Shown piece by piece: positions 8,864-18,199 of a stretch of 64,000 nt of DNA. Under the pieces are notes generated by a model, which was given only the letters and a program-made list of their open reading frames with translations, had not been told where the DNA came from and did no database searches. Numbering within the stretch: the stretch's first letter is position 1; the number at the start of each line of letters is the position of its first letter. Position numbers and translations under genes: made by a program. The stretch covers positions 788,079 through 852,078 of the forward strand of contig NZ_VCEK01000003.1 in assembly GCF_005862235.1 (NCBI RefSeq), given 5' to 3'. The stretch comes from Saccharomonospora piscinae. Lineage in GTDB: Bacteria; Actinomycetota; Actinomycetes; Mycobacteriales; Pseudonocardiaceae.

Positions 8864-10417
8864 ATGGTGACTGCCCAGACTTCCCCTGCCGGAACCCGCG
8901 GACTGGGCGAGGTCAGCCCGGGTCGAGACGACTTCAGGGCGCTCGCAGGCGATCGCCGCGTGATTCCCGTGGTGCGGCGGTTGCTCGCCGACGCGGACAC
9001 GCCGGTGGCGCTGTACCGCAAGCTGGCGGGTGACCGGCCCGGCACGTTCCTGCTGGAGTCGGCCGAGAACGGGCAGTCCTGGTCGCGCTGGTCGTTCATC
9101 GGGGTCAACAGCCCGGCGGCGCTCACCGTGCGCGACGGCCGTGCCGTGTGGACCGGTACGCCGATCGCGGGCCTTCCCACCGAGGGCGACCCGCTGAGCG
9201 TGCTGCGGGAGACGTTGTCCGTGCTGCACACCGAGCCGCTGCCGGGCCTGCCGCCGCTGACCGGCGGTCTGGTCGGCTACGTCGGCTACGACGCCGTGCG
9301 CTGGATCGAGCGCCTGCCCGAACTGGCGGAACGGGACCTCGACATCCCCGAGCTGACGATGCTGCTGGCGACGGACCTCGCCGCCTACGACCACCACGAG
9401 GGCACCGTCACGTTGATCGCCAACGCGGTGAACTGGGACGACTCGCCGGAGCGGGTGGACGCGGCCTACGACGACGCGATGGCCCGGCTCGACGTCATGG
9501 CCGAGCGGCTGTCGGCGCCGGCCCCCGCCACCAACGCCGTGTTCGACCGGCCCGCGCCCGAGTTCGCCCGGCAGCGCAGCAAGGACGACTTCCACGCGGC
9601 GGTGCGCCGCGCGGTGGAGGCCATCCACGCGGGCGAGGCGTTCCAGGTGGTGCCCTCGCAGCGCTTCGAGATGGCCACGGGTGCCGACGCGCTGGACGTG
9701 TACCGGGTGCTGCGCACGTCGAACCCCAGCCCGTACATGTACCTGTTGCGGCTGGACGGGTTCGACATCGTCGGGTCCAGTCCCGAGTCGCTGGTGACGG
9801 TGCGTGACGGGCGGGCGACGACGCACCCCATCGCGGGAACCCGCTGGCGGGGCCTCGACCCGGAGGAGGACGCCCAGCTCGCCAAGGACCTGCTCGCGGA
9901 CGAGAAGGAACGCGCCGAGCACCTCATGCTCGTGGACCTCGGCCGCAACGACCTGGGCAGGGTCTGCCGTCCGGGCAGTGTGCGCGTCGTCGACTTCTTC
10001 ACCGTCGAGCGCTACAGCCATGTGATGCACCTGGTGTCGACCGTGACGGGGGAGCTGGCGGAGGGGGCCACGGCGTTCGACGCGGTGCTGGCCTGCTTCC
10101 CTGCGGGCACGCTGTCGGGTGCGCCGAAGGTGAGGGCGATGGAGCTGATCGAGGAACTGGAGCCCGTCCGGCGGGGGCTCTACGGCGGCATCGTCGGCTA
10201 CCTCGACTTCGCGGGCGACGCCGACACCGCCATCGCCATCCGCACCGCGCTGATGCGCGACGGGGTGGCCTACGTGCAGGCCGGTGGCGGTGTGGTGGCC
10301 GACTCCGACGCCGACTACGAGGACAACGAGTCGCTCAACAAGGCGAGGACCGTGCTGTCGGCCGTGGCGGCGGCGGGCAGCATGGCCGCGGTGAAGGCGG
10401 CCGAGCCCGGTGGCTGA
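8864..10417 (+). CDS. trpE: Anthranilate synthase component I
   Basis: A 517-residue chorismate-utilising enzyme. It has an N-terminal Trp-binding region ([18 protein letters not shown], containing the LLES element linked to feedback inhibition) and the catalytic chorismate-binding domain with [50 protein letters not shown] and the final [19 protein letters not shown]. It converts chorismate plus ammonia to anthranilate; the TrpG amidotransferase is not in this window. A CACAAT box ends seven bases before ATG 8864, and GAGGGG lies between, so the start could be leaderless or use that weak site. No Trp-rich leader peptide is visible upstream. Confidence 0.95.
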   Translation: MVTAQTSPAGTRGLGEVSPGRDDFRALAGDRRVIPVVRRLLADADTPVALYRKLAGDRPGTFLLESAENGQSWSRWSFIGVNSPAALTVRDGRAVWTGTPIAGLPTEGDPLSVLRETLSVLHTEPLPGLPPLTGGLVGYVGYDAVRWIERLPELAERDLDIPELTMLLATDLAAYDHHEGTVTLIANAVNWDDSPERVDAAYDDAMARLDVMAERLSAPAPATNAVFDRPAPEFARQRSKDDFHAAVRRAVEAIHAGEAFQVVPSQRFEMATGADALDVYRVLRTSNPSPYMYLLRLDGFDIVGSSPESLVTVRDGRATTHPIAGTRWRGLDPEEDAQLAKDLLADEKERAEHLMLVDLGRNDLGRVCRPGSVRVVDFFTVERYSHVMHLVSTVTGELAEGATAFDAVLACFPAGTLSGAPKVRAMELIEELEPVRRGLYGGIVGYLDFAGDADTAIAIRTALMRDGVAYVQAGGGVVADSDADYEDNESLNKARTVLSAVAAAGSMAAVKAAEPGG

Positions 10418-11000
10418 CTCCGAACGGCGTCCACTGTGGATCGTGGTGGCGTTGCTCGTGCTCGCCGCGGCGGGGCTCTGGGCGGCGTCGTCGCTGACGT
10501 GGCTGGACCTGCCGCCCGGCAGCGGTTACGAGGGTGAGCTGCGCGAGAGCCTGACCGGCGGTGACCTGGTGCCGTGGCCCGGACCGCTGGCGCTGCTCGC
10601 GCTGGCCGCCGTCGCCGCCGCACTGGCCCTGCGTGGAGTCGCGCGCAGACTGCTGGGCGTGGCCCTCGCCGCTGCCGCCGTGTGGGTGACGGTGCTGGTC
10701 CTCGGCGGCTCGGCCTACGAGGCGTACGAGGCCGCGCCCGCCGTGCGCGCCCCCGGGTACGACACCCTGCCCGGCTCGCCGTCGCGGACCTGGTGGGGGC
10801 CCGCCGCCGCGCTCGCGAGCGCGGCGCTGCTGGCCTCGGCGGGGGTGCTGCTCGCCTGGCGCGGGCACCGGATGCCCCGCATGGGTGCGAAATACTCCGC
10901 ACCGGGTGACGAGCGGAGGCGCGCGGCGGCGCCGGATCCCGACGCCGACCTGTGGAAGGCCCTGTCCGAGGGGAAGGACCCGACGGAACGCGATCGTTGA
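10410..11000 (+). CDS. Trp biosynthesis-associated membrane protein (TIGR02234 family)
   Basis: A 196-residue protein with four hydrophobic segments: residues about 10-28, 50-70, 75-98 and 125-145. The sequence [17 protein letters not shown] after helix 1 and the position between trpE and trpC match the actinobacterial TIGR02234 family, whose function is unknown but which is consistently linked to tryptophan genes. GTG at 10410 overlaps the trpE stop by eight bases, showing tight coupling. A short hydrophilic tail rich in Asp/Arg/Lys ends the protein. Confidence 0.85.
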   Translation: MADSERRPLWIVVALLVLAAAGLWAASSLTWLDLPPGSGYEGELRESLTGGDLVPWPGPLALLALAAVAAALALRGVARRLLGVALAAAAVWVTVLVLGGSAYEAYEAAPAVRAPGYDTLPGSPSRTWWGPAAALASAALLASAGVLLAWRGHRMPRMGAKYSAPGDERRRAAAPDPDADLWKALSEGKDPTERDR

Positions 11001-11101
11001 CGCCGGTGTTTATGCGTGGCGGACAAGGCGAAACACGACCCGAGGCCGATGCGTGGCAGCACGCGGGTTAGCATCGAACCGGCGGGAAGGGGAAGGTTTT
11101 T

Positions 11102-11161
11102 GTGAGCCACCTTGCGAGTGAACCAACAGGTGTCGTGACTCTCGGTGGGGCCGCCCGGTGA
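11102..11161 (+). CDS. Short upstream ORF (19 codons) coupled to trpC
   Basis: GTG at 11102 is preceded by GGGAAGG and a T-rich spacer, the best ribosome binding site in this intergenic stretch. The 19-residue frame ([19 protein letters not shown]) ends in a TGA that overlaps the trpC GTG as GTGA. It holds no Trp codon, so it is not a classical attenuator peptide. It may be a translational coupler that loads ribosomes onto trpC, or simply chance; no homologue is known to me. Confidence 0.35.
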   Translation: MSHLASEPTGVVTLGGAAR

Positions 11162-11967
11162 GCGTTCTGGACGACATCATCGCAGACGTTCGGGCCGATC
11201 TCGCGGAGCGCGAGGCGGCACTGCCGTTCGACGAACTGAAACGCCGCGCGGCGGCGGCACCCGATCCCCGGGATGCCATGTCGGCCCTGCGCGAGTCCGG
11301 GATCGCCGTGATCGCGGAGGTGAAGCGGCGCAGCCCCTCCAAGGGTGACCTCGCGGCCATCCCCGATCCGGCGGCGCTCGCGAAGGACTACGAGGACGCC
11401 GGAGCGCGAGTCATCAGCGTGCTCACCGAGCGTCGCCGCTTCGGCGGTTCGCTGGCCGACCTCGACGCGGTGCGTGCGGCGGTGGATGTTCCGTTGCTGC
11501 GCAAGGACTTCGTCGTGAGCCCGTACCAGGTCCACGAGGCGCGGTTGCACGGTGCCGACGTCGTGCTGCTGATCGTGGCCGCACTGGAGCAGAACGCGCT
11601 CGTGGCGCTGCTGGACCGGGTCGAGTCGCTGGGCATGACCGCGCTGGTGGAGGTGCACAACGCCGAAGAGGCCGACCGGGCGCTGGAAGCGGGTGCGTCG
11701 GTGATCGGCATCAACGCCCGCAACCTCCACACGCTCGAAGTGGACCGGGACGTCTTCAGCAGGCTGGCCCCCGGCCTGCCGATGGACACGTACAAGATCG
11801 CGGAGTCCGGCGTGCGCGGCCCCGGTGACCTGATGGCCTACGCGGGGCACGGGGCCGACGCGGTCCTGGTCGGTGAGGGGCTGGTCGCCAGCGGCGATCC
11901 CAAGGGGTCGCTGGTCAAGCTCGTGACGGCGGGATCGCACCCGGCGTGCCCGAGGCCGAGCAGGTGA
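11158..11967 (+). CDS. trpC: Indole-3-glycerol phosphate synthase
   Basis: A 269-residue (beta-alpha)8 barrel. Conserved elements are [15 protein letters not shown] (catalytic Glu and Lys), [38 protein letters not shown] (second catalytic Lys), [26 protein letters not shown] and [10 protein letters not shown]. It closes the indole ring in the fourth tryptophan step. It begins at GTG 11158 immediately behind the short upstream ORF and its last 22 bases overlap trpB, so the C-terminal PACPRPSR tail is encoded over the trpB start. Confidence 0.96.
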   Translation: MSVLDDIIADVRADLAEREAALPFDELKRRAAAAPDPRDAMSALRESGIAVIAEVKRRSPSKGDLAAIPDPAALAKDYEDAGARVISVLTERRRFGGSLADLDAVRAAVDVPLLRKDFVVSPYQVHEARLHGADVVLLIVAALEQNALVALLDRVESLGMTALVEVHNAEEADRALEAGASVIGINARNLHTLEVDRDVFSRLAPGLPMDTYKIAESGVRGPGDLMAYAGHGADAVLVGEGLVASGDPKGSLVKLVTAGSHPACPRPSR

Positions 11968-13184
11968 GTGCCATGCCCGAGCACGGCTCCCACGACCCGG
12001 ACGAGCGGGGTCACTTCGGTCCGTACGGCGGCCGGTATCTGCCCGAGGCGCTGATGGGCGCCCTGGACGAGCTGGCGGCCGAGTACGACAAGGCGCGGAC
12101 CGACCCCGCGTTCACGCAGGAGTTCGGCAAGCTGCTCTCGGGCTACGCGGGCAGGCCGTCGCTGCTCACGGAGGCGCCCCGGTTCGCCGAGCACGCGGGC
12201 GGTGCGCGGGTGTTCCTCAAGCGGGAGGACCTCAACCACACCGGTTCTCACAAGATCAACAACGTGCTGGGGCAGGCGCTGCTCACCCGGCGGATGGGCA
12301 AGACCCGCGTCATCGCGGAGACCGGAGCCGGTCAGCACGGCGTGGCCACGGCCACGGCGTGCGCGCTGCTCGACCTCGAGTGCGTGGTCTACATGGGTGA
12401 GGTCGACACCCAGCGGCAGGCGCTCAACGTCGCCCGGATGCGGCTGCTCGGGGCCGAGGTGGTGCCGGTGAGCACCGGGTCGCGCACACTGAAGGACGCC
12501 ATCAACGAGGCCCTGCGCGACTGGGTGACCAATGTGGACAGCACGCACTACCTGCTGGGTACGGCGGCCGGTGCGCACCCGTTCCCGTTGATGGTGCGCA
12601 ACTTCCACCGGGTCATCGGCGACGAGGCCCGTGCCCAGATCCTCGAGGCCACGGGCAGGCTGCCCGACGCCGTGGCCGCGTGTGTGGGTGGCGGCTCGAA
12701 CGCCATCGGCATCTTCCACGGGTTCCTCGACGACCCGGACGTGCGGCTGGTCGGGCTCGAACCCGGAGGCAAGGGCCTCGACTCCGGTGAGCACGGAGCC
12801 ACGCTCACCGAGGGAACGCCAGGCACGTTGCACGGTGCGCTGTCCTACCTGTTGCAGGACGAGGACGGCCAGACCACCGAGGCGTACTCGATCTCGGCGG
12901 GACTGGACTATCCCGGCGTCGGCCCTGAGCACTCGTGGCTCAAGGACAGCGGACGCGCCGAGTACCGTGCCGTCACCGACGCGGAGGCGATGGACGCGTT
13001 CCAGCTGCTGTCGAAGACCGAGGGCATCATTCCCGCGATCGAGTCGGCCCACGCGCTGGCCGGTGCGATGCGGCTCGGCCGGGAGCTCGGGCCGGAGGCG
13101 CTGCTGCTGGTCAGCCTCTCGGGCAGGGGCGACAAGGACGTGGACACCGCCGCCCGGTACTTCGAGCTCGTGGAGGACGTGTGA
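11946..13184 (+). CDS. trpB: Tryptophan synthase beta chain
   Basis: A 412-residue PLP enzyme. The Schiff-base lysine is in [11 protein letters not shown], the phosphate cradle in [10 protein letters not shown], and the family blocks [27 protein letters not shown] and [12 protein letters not shown] are all present. It condenses indole with serine after indole is tunnelled from TrpA. GTG at 11946 gives the full product; an ATG at 11973 is the alternative. The stop overlaps trpA by four bases, typical of the trpBA pair. Confidence 0.97.
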   Translation: MPEAEQVSAMPEHGSHDPDERGHFGPYGGRYLPEALMGALDELAAEYDKARTDPAFTQEFGKLLSGYAGRPSLLTEAPRFAEHAGGARVFLKREDLNHTGSHKINNVLGQALLTRRMGKTRVIAETGAGQHGVATATACALLDLECVVYMGEVDTQRQALNVARMRLLGAEVVPVSTGSRTLKDAINEALRDWVTNVDSTHYLLGTAAGAHPFPLMVRNFHRVIGDEARAQILEATGRLPDAVAACVGGGSNAIGIFHGFLDDPDVRLVGLEPGGKGLDSGEHGATLTEGTPGTLHGALSYLLQDEDGQTTEAYSISAGLDYPGVGPEHSWLKDSGRAEYRAVTDAEAMDAFQLLSKTEGIIPAIESAHALAGAMRLGRELGPEALLLVSLSGRGDKDVDTAARYFELVEDV

Positions 13185-13966
13185 GCACGCTCGGCCTGCT
13201 GTTCGAGACGACCCGGCAGCAGCGGCGCGCCGCGCTGGTGGCGTATCTGCCCGCGGGCTATCCCACCGTGGCCGCGTCGAAGACGTTGCTCGGCGCGACG
13301 ATCGACGCCGGGGCCGACCTGGTGGAGATCGGGGTTCCGTACTCCGACCCCGTGATGGACGGGCCGACCATCCAGGGCGCCGCCGACGCCGCACTGCGCA
13401 ACGGCTTCCGGCTCAAGCACCTGTTCGAGGTGGTGGAGTCGGTCGCGGCCCGGGGCGGCAGGGCCGTGGTGATGACCTACTACAACCCCGTGTACCACTA
13501 CGGCGTGGACGCGTTCGCGCGCGATCTGGCCTCGGCAGGCGGCCTCGGGCTCATCACGCCGGATCTGACGCCGGACGAGGGCGGGGAGTGGCTGACCGCC
13601 GCGAGCGAACACGGGCTCGACCGGATCTTCCTGGTGGCGCCGTCGTCGTCCGACGAGCGCATCGCGTTGACCACGAAGGCCACGACGGGCTTCGTCTACG
13701 CCACGGCGGTGATGGGTGTCACCGGCGCGAGGGAGTCGGTGGGCACGAACGCCGCCGAGCTGGTGCGGCGCACCCGGCAGCACACCGACCTCCCGGTGGG
13801 TGTGGGTCTCGGAGTGCGGTCGGCCGACCAGGCGGCGGAGGTCGCGGGTTTCGCGGACGCCGTCATCGTCGGCTCGGCACTCGTGGCCAAGGCGGGCGAC
13901 GGCCCCGACGCGCTGGGCTCGCTCACCGCCGAACTCGCCGAGGGAGTCCGGCGCCCCCAGCACTGA
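13181..13966 (+). CDS. trpA: Tryptophan synthase alpha chain
   Basis: A 261-residue barrel. The catalytic Glu lies in [17 protein letters not shown] and the catalytic Asp in the following loops ([11 protein letters not shown] region); the phosphate site is GVGLGVRS and VIVGSALV. It cleaves indole-3-glycerol phosphate to indole and glyceraldehyde-3-phosphate. GTG 13181 overlaps the trpB TGA. The gene is followed by a hairpin repeat and then lgt. Confidence 0.97.
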   Translation: MSTLGLLFETTRQQRRAALVAYLPAGYPTVAASKTLLGATIDAGADLVEIGVPYSDPVMDGPTIQGAADAALRNGFRLKHLFEVVESVAARGGRAVVMTYYNPVYHYGVDAFARDLASAGGLGLITPDLTPDEGGEWLTAASEHGLDRIFLVAPSSSDERIALTTKATTGFVYATAVMGVTGARESVGTNAAELVRRTRQHTDLPVGVGLGVRSADQAAEVAGFADAVIVGSALVAKAGDGPDALGSLTAELAEGVRRPQH

Positions 13967-13978
13967 TCACCTGCGCGG

Positions 13979-14038
13979 GGTGCCGCGAAGGCCACCCTCA
14001 CTGCGTCTGATGCAGCGAAGGTGGCCTTCACTGCATCA
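13979..14038. terminator. Nested inverted repeats after trpA
   Basis: TGCCGCGAAGGCCACC at 13981-13996 can pair with GGTGGCCTTCACTGCA further on, and the second half is itself palindromic: GATGCAG-GAAGG...CCTTC-CTGCATC at 14009-14037. The sequence family is the same as the stem at 5657-5715. Its position right after the trpA stop and before lgt's own promoter argues for a terminator or attenuating hairpin. Confidence 0.6.
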
Positions 14039-14055
14039 GCCCGGGCACGGCGCGC

Positions 14056-14067
14056 TACGGTGACGGG
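14056..14067 (+). promoter_or_regulatory. -10 box for leaderless lgt
   Basis: TACGGT at 14056-14061 followed by six bases and GTG, directly downstream of the trpA hairpin. This would let lgt be expressed independently of the trp operon. Confidence 0.55.
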
Positions 14068-15144
14068 GTGAACACCGCCTCGGCTCTCTTCGTCGCGAAC
14101 ATTCCGAGCCCGGACCGCGGAGTCTGGCAGCTCGGGCCACTGGACCTGCGCGCCTACGCCCTGTGCATCATCGCGGGGATCGTGCTCGCCATCTGGTGGG
14201 GTGAGCGGCGCTGGGTGCGGCGCGGCGGCTCGAAGGGCACGATCATCGACATCGCGGTGTTCGCGGTCCCGTTCGGGCTGGTCGGCGGCAGGCTGTACCA
14301 CGTCATCACCGACAACCAGCTGTACTTCGGTGAGGGCAGGGACCCGATCCGGGCGCTCTACATCTGGGAGGGCGGCCTCGGCATCTGGGGTGCCATCGCG
14401 CTGGGCGGCGTCGGCGCCTGGATCGCCTGCCGTCGCAGGGGCATCCCGCTGCCCGCGGTCGCCGACGCGATCGCTCCCGGCATCCTGGTCGCGCAGGCCA
14501 TCGGACGGCTGGGCAACTACTTCAACCAGGAGCTGTACGGCGGTCCGACCGACCTGCCGTGGGGACTGGAGATCTACGAGCGGGTCGACCCCGCCACCGG
14601 CGCCCCGGACCCCCTGAACGGTGTGGCGGTCACCGACATGCCGGTGCAGGTGGTGCACCCGACGTTCCTCTACGAGATGCTGTGGTGCCTCGGCGTCGCG
14701 CTCCTGCTCGTGTGGGCGGACCGCCGGTTCCGGCTCGGTCACGGCCGCGTGTTCGCGTTGTACGTCGCCGGATACACGGCGGGCCGGTTCTGGATCGAGC
14801 TGATGCGCACCGACCAGGCCAACGAGATCCTCGGCCTGCGGGTGAACGTGTGGACGTCGATGTTCGTGTTCGCCGGTGCGGTGGTCTACTTCGTGCTCGC
14901 GGCTCGCCGGGGGCCGAGGGAGGTCCCGGAGACGCTCGCCACCGAGCCCGACGACGACTCGGGCGAGCACCGGGACGCCGACACCACCGACACCAGCGGC
15001 ACCACCGATACCACCGAGGGCGACGACCGGGACTCCACCGCTCCGGTTCCGGCGGCGGAGCGGACCGAGGCCGAGACGCGAGCCGATCGCGACGCGGATC
15101 AGTCCGGCGCCGACGCGGAGGGCTCGCGACGCGGCGAGTCGTGA
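14068..15144 (+). CDS. lgt: Prolipoprotein diacylglyceryl transferase
   Basis: A 358-residue inner-membrane enzyme with seven hydrophobic segments. The signature QAIGRLGNYFNQELYGGPT (Arg-x-Gly-Asn-x-x-Asn) and GGRLYHVITD, HPTFLYEM and GRFWIELMRTD identify Lgt, which transfers diacylglycerol from phosphatidylglycerol to the lipobox cysteine of prelipoproteins, here including BtuF next door. As in other actinobacteria, a hydrophilic Thr/Asp/Glu-rich tail of about 70 residues follows the last helix. The last 46 bases overlap the 3' end of btuD on the opposite strand. Confidence 0.95.
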   Translation: MNTASALFVANIPSPDRGVWQLGPLDLRAYALCIIAGIVLAIWWGERRWVRRGGSKGTIIDIAVFAVPFGLVGGRLYHVITDNQLYFGEGRDPIRALYIWEGGLGIWGAIALGGVGAWIACRRRGIPLPAVADAIAPGILVAQAIGRLGNYFNQELYGGPTDLPWGLEIYERVDPATGAPDPLNGVAVTDMPVQVVHPTFLYEMLWCLGVALLLVWADRRFRLGHGRVFALYVAGYTAGRFWIELMRTDQANEILGLRVNVWTSMFVFAGAVVYFVLAARRGPREVPETLATEPDDDSGEHRDADTTDTSGTTDTTEGDDRDSTAPVPAAERTEAETRADRDADQSGADAEGSRRGES

Positions 15145-15938
15145 GTGCGGTCGCGCTCGGAGCGCACGGGCGCCACGACCGGATGCCCCGCCGAGGTGGT
15201 GAGCACCTCCACCTCGGCCGCGTAGTGGCGCCGTAGCCGGTCCGGGGTCAGGACCTCCCGGCCCGGGCCCGTCACGACCACCTCGCCACCGTCAAGCAAC
15301 AGCAGTGTGTCGGCGTACTGCGCGGCGAACGTCAGGTCGTGCAGCGTGGTCACCACGGTGGTGCCGTCCTCGGTGCGCAGCCGGTCGAGTCGTTCGAGCA
15401 GGACCTGTGCGTGGCCGACGTCCAGGCCCGTGGTGGGCTCGTCCAGCAGCAGCACGCGGGTGCGCTGGGCCAGCACCCGCGCGAGGACCGCCCGCTGCTG
15501 TTCGCCTCCGGAGAGGGTGTCGAGCCTGCGCCCGGCCAGGTCTGCCAGATCCAGCCGGTGCAGCGTGTCCCGTACGACTCGGTGGTCGGCCTCGCCCTCC
15601 CTGCCCAGCGGGCTCAGGTGCGGCGTGCGGCCCAGCAGCACGTAGTCGGTGACGGTGAGTCTGTCCGGTAGCACCGGGTTCTGTGCCGCGTAGCCGAGCT
15701 GCGTGGCGCGCTGCCTGCGGGTGAGCGTTGCGGTGGAGGTGCCGTCGAGTTCGATCCGGCCGGTGTGGCCGACGATGCCCGCGATGGCCTTCAACAGCGT
15801 GGACTTGCCCGCGCCGTTGGGGCCGACGATCGCCAGCCAGCTGCCGGGAGCCAGTGTCGTGGAGACGTCGCGCACCACCGGGGTGTCGCCGGTGTCGCCG
15901 TAGTACACGCTGACCTCGGCCAGCCTCAACGCGGTCAT
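15099..15938 (-). CDS. btuD: Vitamin B12 ABC importer, ATP-binding protein
   Basis: A 279-residue FepC/BtuD-type ATPase. Walker A is GPNGAGKST, the Q-loop AAQNPVLPD, the signature LSGGEQQR, Walker B VLLLDEPTTGLD and the switch His in TTLHDL. It pairs with the upstream permease, whose stop it overlaps by four bases (ATGA). The C-terminal 30 residues are hydrophilic and overlap lgt antisense. Assignment to B12 rather than siderophore or haem import rests on the cobalamin riboswitch ahead of the operon. Confidence 0.88.
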   Translation of the reverse strand: MTALRLAEVSVYYGDTGDTPVVRDVSTTLAPGSWLAIVGPNGAGKSTLLKAIAGIVGHTGRIELDGTSTATLTRRQRATQLGYAAQNPVLPDRLTVTDYVLLGRTPHLSPLGREGEADHRVVRDTLHRLDLADLAGRRLDTLSGGEQQRAVLARVLAQRTRVLLLDEPTTGLDVGHAQVLLERLDRLRTEDGTTVVTTLHDLTFAAQYADTLLLLDGGEVVVTGPGREVLTPDRLRRHYAAEVEVLTTSAGHPVVAPVRSERDRTHDSPRREPSASAPD

Positions 15939-16987
15939 GGGGTCCGTCCCTTCGTGGTGCGCAGGACGAGGGCGAAGAACGGTGCGCCCGCGAAGGCGGT
16001 GACCACGCCCAGCGGCAGTTCACCGGGCATCGCGGTGCGGGCCACGTAGTCGGCCAGGATGAGAAACGCGGCGCCGCCGAGCAGCGAGAGCGGCACGATG
16101 ACGCGGTAGCTCGCCCCGGCGAGCAGTCGCACCACGTGCGGGACCACGATGCCCACGAAGCCGATCAGCCCGCTCACCGCCACGGCCGCCGCGGTGGCCA
16201 GCGACGCGGCACCCAGCAGCACGAACCGCAGCAGCCCTGGGCGCAGTCCCAGCGACGCTGCCTCGGCGTCGCCGAGCGCGAGCACGTCGAGCAGGCGCGC
16301 GCAGGAACACAACACCACCGCCGCGACCGCGACGTAGGGCAGGGCCAGCCACACGTCGGACCACCCGGTGACGTTGAGGCCGCCGAGTGTCCACGTGTAC
16401 ACCTGCTTGATCGTGTCGGTGTTCCACTGCTGCACGAACGTCTGGATGGCCGTGAGGAACGCCGTCACGGCGACTCCGGCCAGCAGCAGGGTGCCGGTGC
16501 CGTGGCCGGCCGATCGGCCGAGCAGCCAGCTCAGCCCCACGCCGCCCAGCGCGCCCGCGAACGCGGCGAGCGGGACCGGCCCCACCAGCCAGCTCGTCAC
16601 CGCGGGCGCGAGCACCATGACCAGCGTCGCGGCCATCCCGGCCCCGGCCGCCGCACCCAGCAGGTACGGGTCGGCGAGCGGGTTGCGGAACACGCCCTGG
16701 AACGCGGCGCCCGCCCCGGCCAGCGCCGCACCGACGATGCCGGCGAGCAGCACCCTCGGAGCCCGCAGCTCCCAGACGATGGCCGCCTCCCGTTCCGACA
16801 GCGGGGAGGTGGTGCCGGTGACCTGCGCGACGATCTCGCCCACGACCCGCTGCCAGCCCAGCTCTCCGGAGCCCACCACGACGGCGAACCCGCAGACCAG
16901 CACCAACCCGGCCAGGGCAGCCAGCACCGTGCGTATCCGCAACCGGGTGGTGGCCGGCCGGGGGCGGCGCCGTACCGAACGGAGCAC
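15935..16987 (-). CDS. btuC: Vitamin B12 ABC importer, permease
   Basis: A 350-residue FecCD-family permease with about ten membrane segments. Typical blocks are RAPRVLLAGIVGAALAGAGAAFQGVFRNPLADPYLLG, LGGLNVTGWSDVW and GLIGFVGIVVPHVVRLLAG (the conserved G-I/F-V-P-H element contacting the ATPase), then ADYVARTAMPGELPLGVVTAF. GTG at 16987 starts two bases after the btuF stop; a longer frame over btuF is a shadow. Two copies would dimerise with two BtuD subunits. Confidence 0.88.
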   Translation of the reverse strand: MLRSVRRRPRPATTRLRIRTVLAALAGLVLVCGFAVVVGSGELGWQRVVGEIVAQVTGTTSPLSEREAAIVWELRAPRVLLAGIVGAALAGAGAAFQGVFRNPLADPYLLGAAAGAGMAATLVMVLAPAVTSWLVGPVPLAAFAGALGGVGLSWLLGRSAGHGTGTLLLAGVAVTAFLTAIQTFVQQWNTDTIKQVYTWTLGGLNVTGWSDVWLALPYVAVAAVVLCSCARLLDVLALGDAEAASLGLRPGLLRFVLLGAASLATAAAVAVSGLIGFVGIVVPHVVRLLAGASYRVIVPLSLLGGAAFLILADYVARTAMPGELPLGVVTAFAGAPFFALVLRTTKGRTP

Positions 16988-16989
16988 GG

Positions 16990-17925
16990 TCAGGCCGCGG
17001 CCCGCGTGACGGACTCGGCCACGGTGTCCACGAAGTCGGTGATCCGTGGTGCCCAGCGCGAGGCCGTGTCGTCGTCCAGCTCCACGATCCCGTCCTCTCG
17101 CACCGCGGTGAGCGTGTCCCAGCCCGGCCGCTGCGCGACCGTCTCGGCGTCCTGCCCGCAGCACCGCGTGTCCGCGAGGAACACCAGATCGGGGTCGGCC
17201 TCGAGGACGCGCTCGGCGGACAGCTGCGGGTAGCCACCCTGGGCGCTGGGGTCACCCTGGTCGGCGATGTTGGTGAGCCCGAACAGGTCGTAGACCTGCC
17301 CGATGAAGGTGGCCGAGGTGACGCTGTAGAAGCTGGGGTCCAGCTCGTGGTAGTAGCTCAGCTCCGTGCCCGCGTCGCCGGTGTCGGCGACCAGTTTCTC
17401 GATCTCGGAGCGCGTCTGTTCGGCCAGGTCGGCGCCGTTCTGCCGGTGCCCGGTGGCCGTTCCGACGAGCTCGAACTGCGTGTACATCGCGTCCAGCGAC
17501 TGTGGCGCGGGCAGGACGAGGGTCGCCGTGCCGGTGCCCGCGAGCGACTCGGTGAGCTTGCCGTCGGTGTCGGACTCCACGATCACCAGGTCGGGGTCGT
17601 GGCTCGCGATCCGCTCCGGGTCGGGAGTCAGCCCGGACAGGTCCGTGCGCGGAGCCTGCTCGGGCGCGGTGGACATCTCGTCGACCGCGACCACCTGATC
17701 GCCCGCTCCCACCGCGTACAGCGTCTCGGTGGTGGACGGGGACAGCGACACGATGCGCTCGGGGCGCTGCTCCAGCGTCACCGAGGGCGCGCCCTCGGGG
17801 CTCAGTTCCACGGGGAAGTCCCCGCTGCCCGCCGCTTCGGGGGCCGGGTCGTCCTCGCGTTCCGCGCAGGCGGTGAGCGGCAGGACGAGCAACAGCGGCA
17901 GGAACAGCAACCGTCTGACACGCAC
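16990..17925 (-). CDS. btuF: Vitamin B12 ABC importer, substrate-binding lipoprotein
   Basis: A 311-residue secreted lipoprotein. The signal peptide ends in the lipobox LTAC. The mature part is a class III binding protein: RPERIVSLSPSTTETLYAVGAGDQVVAVD, GLTPDPERIASHDPDLVI and a second lobe with GGYPQLSAERVLEADPDLVFL. GTG 17925 is preferred because GAGG sits seven bases upstream; ATG 17943 would add six residues. The riboswitch lies immediately upstream, so B12 should repress the operon. A CC pair (DTRCCGQDAE) in the second lobe is also seen in related binding proteins. Confidence 0.85.
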   Translation of the reverse strand: MRVRRLLFLPLLLVLPLTACAEREDDPAPEAAGSGDFPVELSPEGAPSVTLEQRPERIVSLSPSTTETLYAVGAGDQVVAVDEMSTAPEQAPRTDLSGLTPDPERIASHDPDLVIVESDTDGKLTESLAGTGTATLVLPAPQSLDAMYTQFELVGTATGHRQNGADLAEQTRSEIEKLVADTGDAGTELSYYHELDPSFYSVTSATFIGQVYDLFGLTNIADQGDPSAQGGYPQLSAERVLEADPDLVFLADTRCCGQDAETVAQRPGWDTLTAVREDGIVELDDDTASRWAPRITDFVDTVAESVTRAAA

Positions 17926-18026
17926 GATGAAACCTCGACTCATCGGCCGGCGCGGGGGGCCGCGCCGAGACCGTGGTGCGGTCGCGGACGCCGCACCTCT
18001 GCGCCGGAGGTGGTAAGGGCGTCACG

Positions 18027-18165
18027 TGAACGGCGAGGCGACCTGGCTCGGGCCCGCGCCTCGCGCACTCTCCGTGTCCGGAGAGGGGCGGGGTGTCACA
18101 GCGGGTCCCTCACAGTTGCGGCACAGCGCCGGAATCTCACCGGACTTCGCTCCCGCGCACGTCGG
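18027..18165 (-). promoter_or_regulatory. Cobalamin riboswitch
   Basis: Read on the minus strand, the leader of btuF contains the conserved cobalamin-aptamer core GAAGTCCGGTGAGATTCCGG followed by CGCTGTGCCGCAACTGTGA (complement of 18110-18148) and, further on, GAGCCAGGTCGCCTCGCC (complement of 18032-18049), matching the B12-box elements CCGGTGAAATTCCGG, GCNCGCAACTGT and GCCAGGAGACCTGCC. A GC-rich hairpin (GGCGCGG / CCGCGCC) just before the btuF start could be the expression platform hiding the ribosome binding site. A -10 TACTGT at 18170-18175 and a GTTTAC box at 18192-18197 would place the transcript start near 18163. Confidence 0.88.
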
Positions 18166-18169
18166 AGTG

Positions 18170-18197
18170 ACAGTACCAGCCCGGTCGTCACGTAAAC
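18170..18197 (-). promoter_or_regulatory. Promoter of the btuFCD riboswitch transcript
   Basis: On the minus strand GTTTAC and TACTGT are separated by 16 bases, and the predicted start falls just upstream of the riboswitch P1 stem. Confidence 0.5.
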
Positions 18198-18199
18198 TC

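Noticed and set aside
10997-11070. TTGACG near 10997 and TAGCAT near 11069 as trpC promoter
   Set aside because: The two boxes are far too distant to pair, and no good partner box lies at 16-18 bases from either; left unassigned.
12631-14010. 459-residue frame across trpB and trpA
   Set aside because: Out-of-frame shadow over two well-conserved genes.
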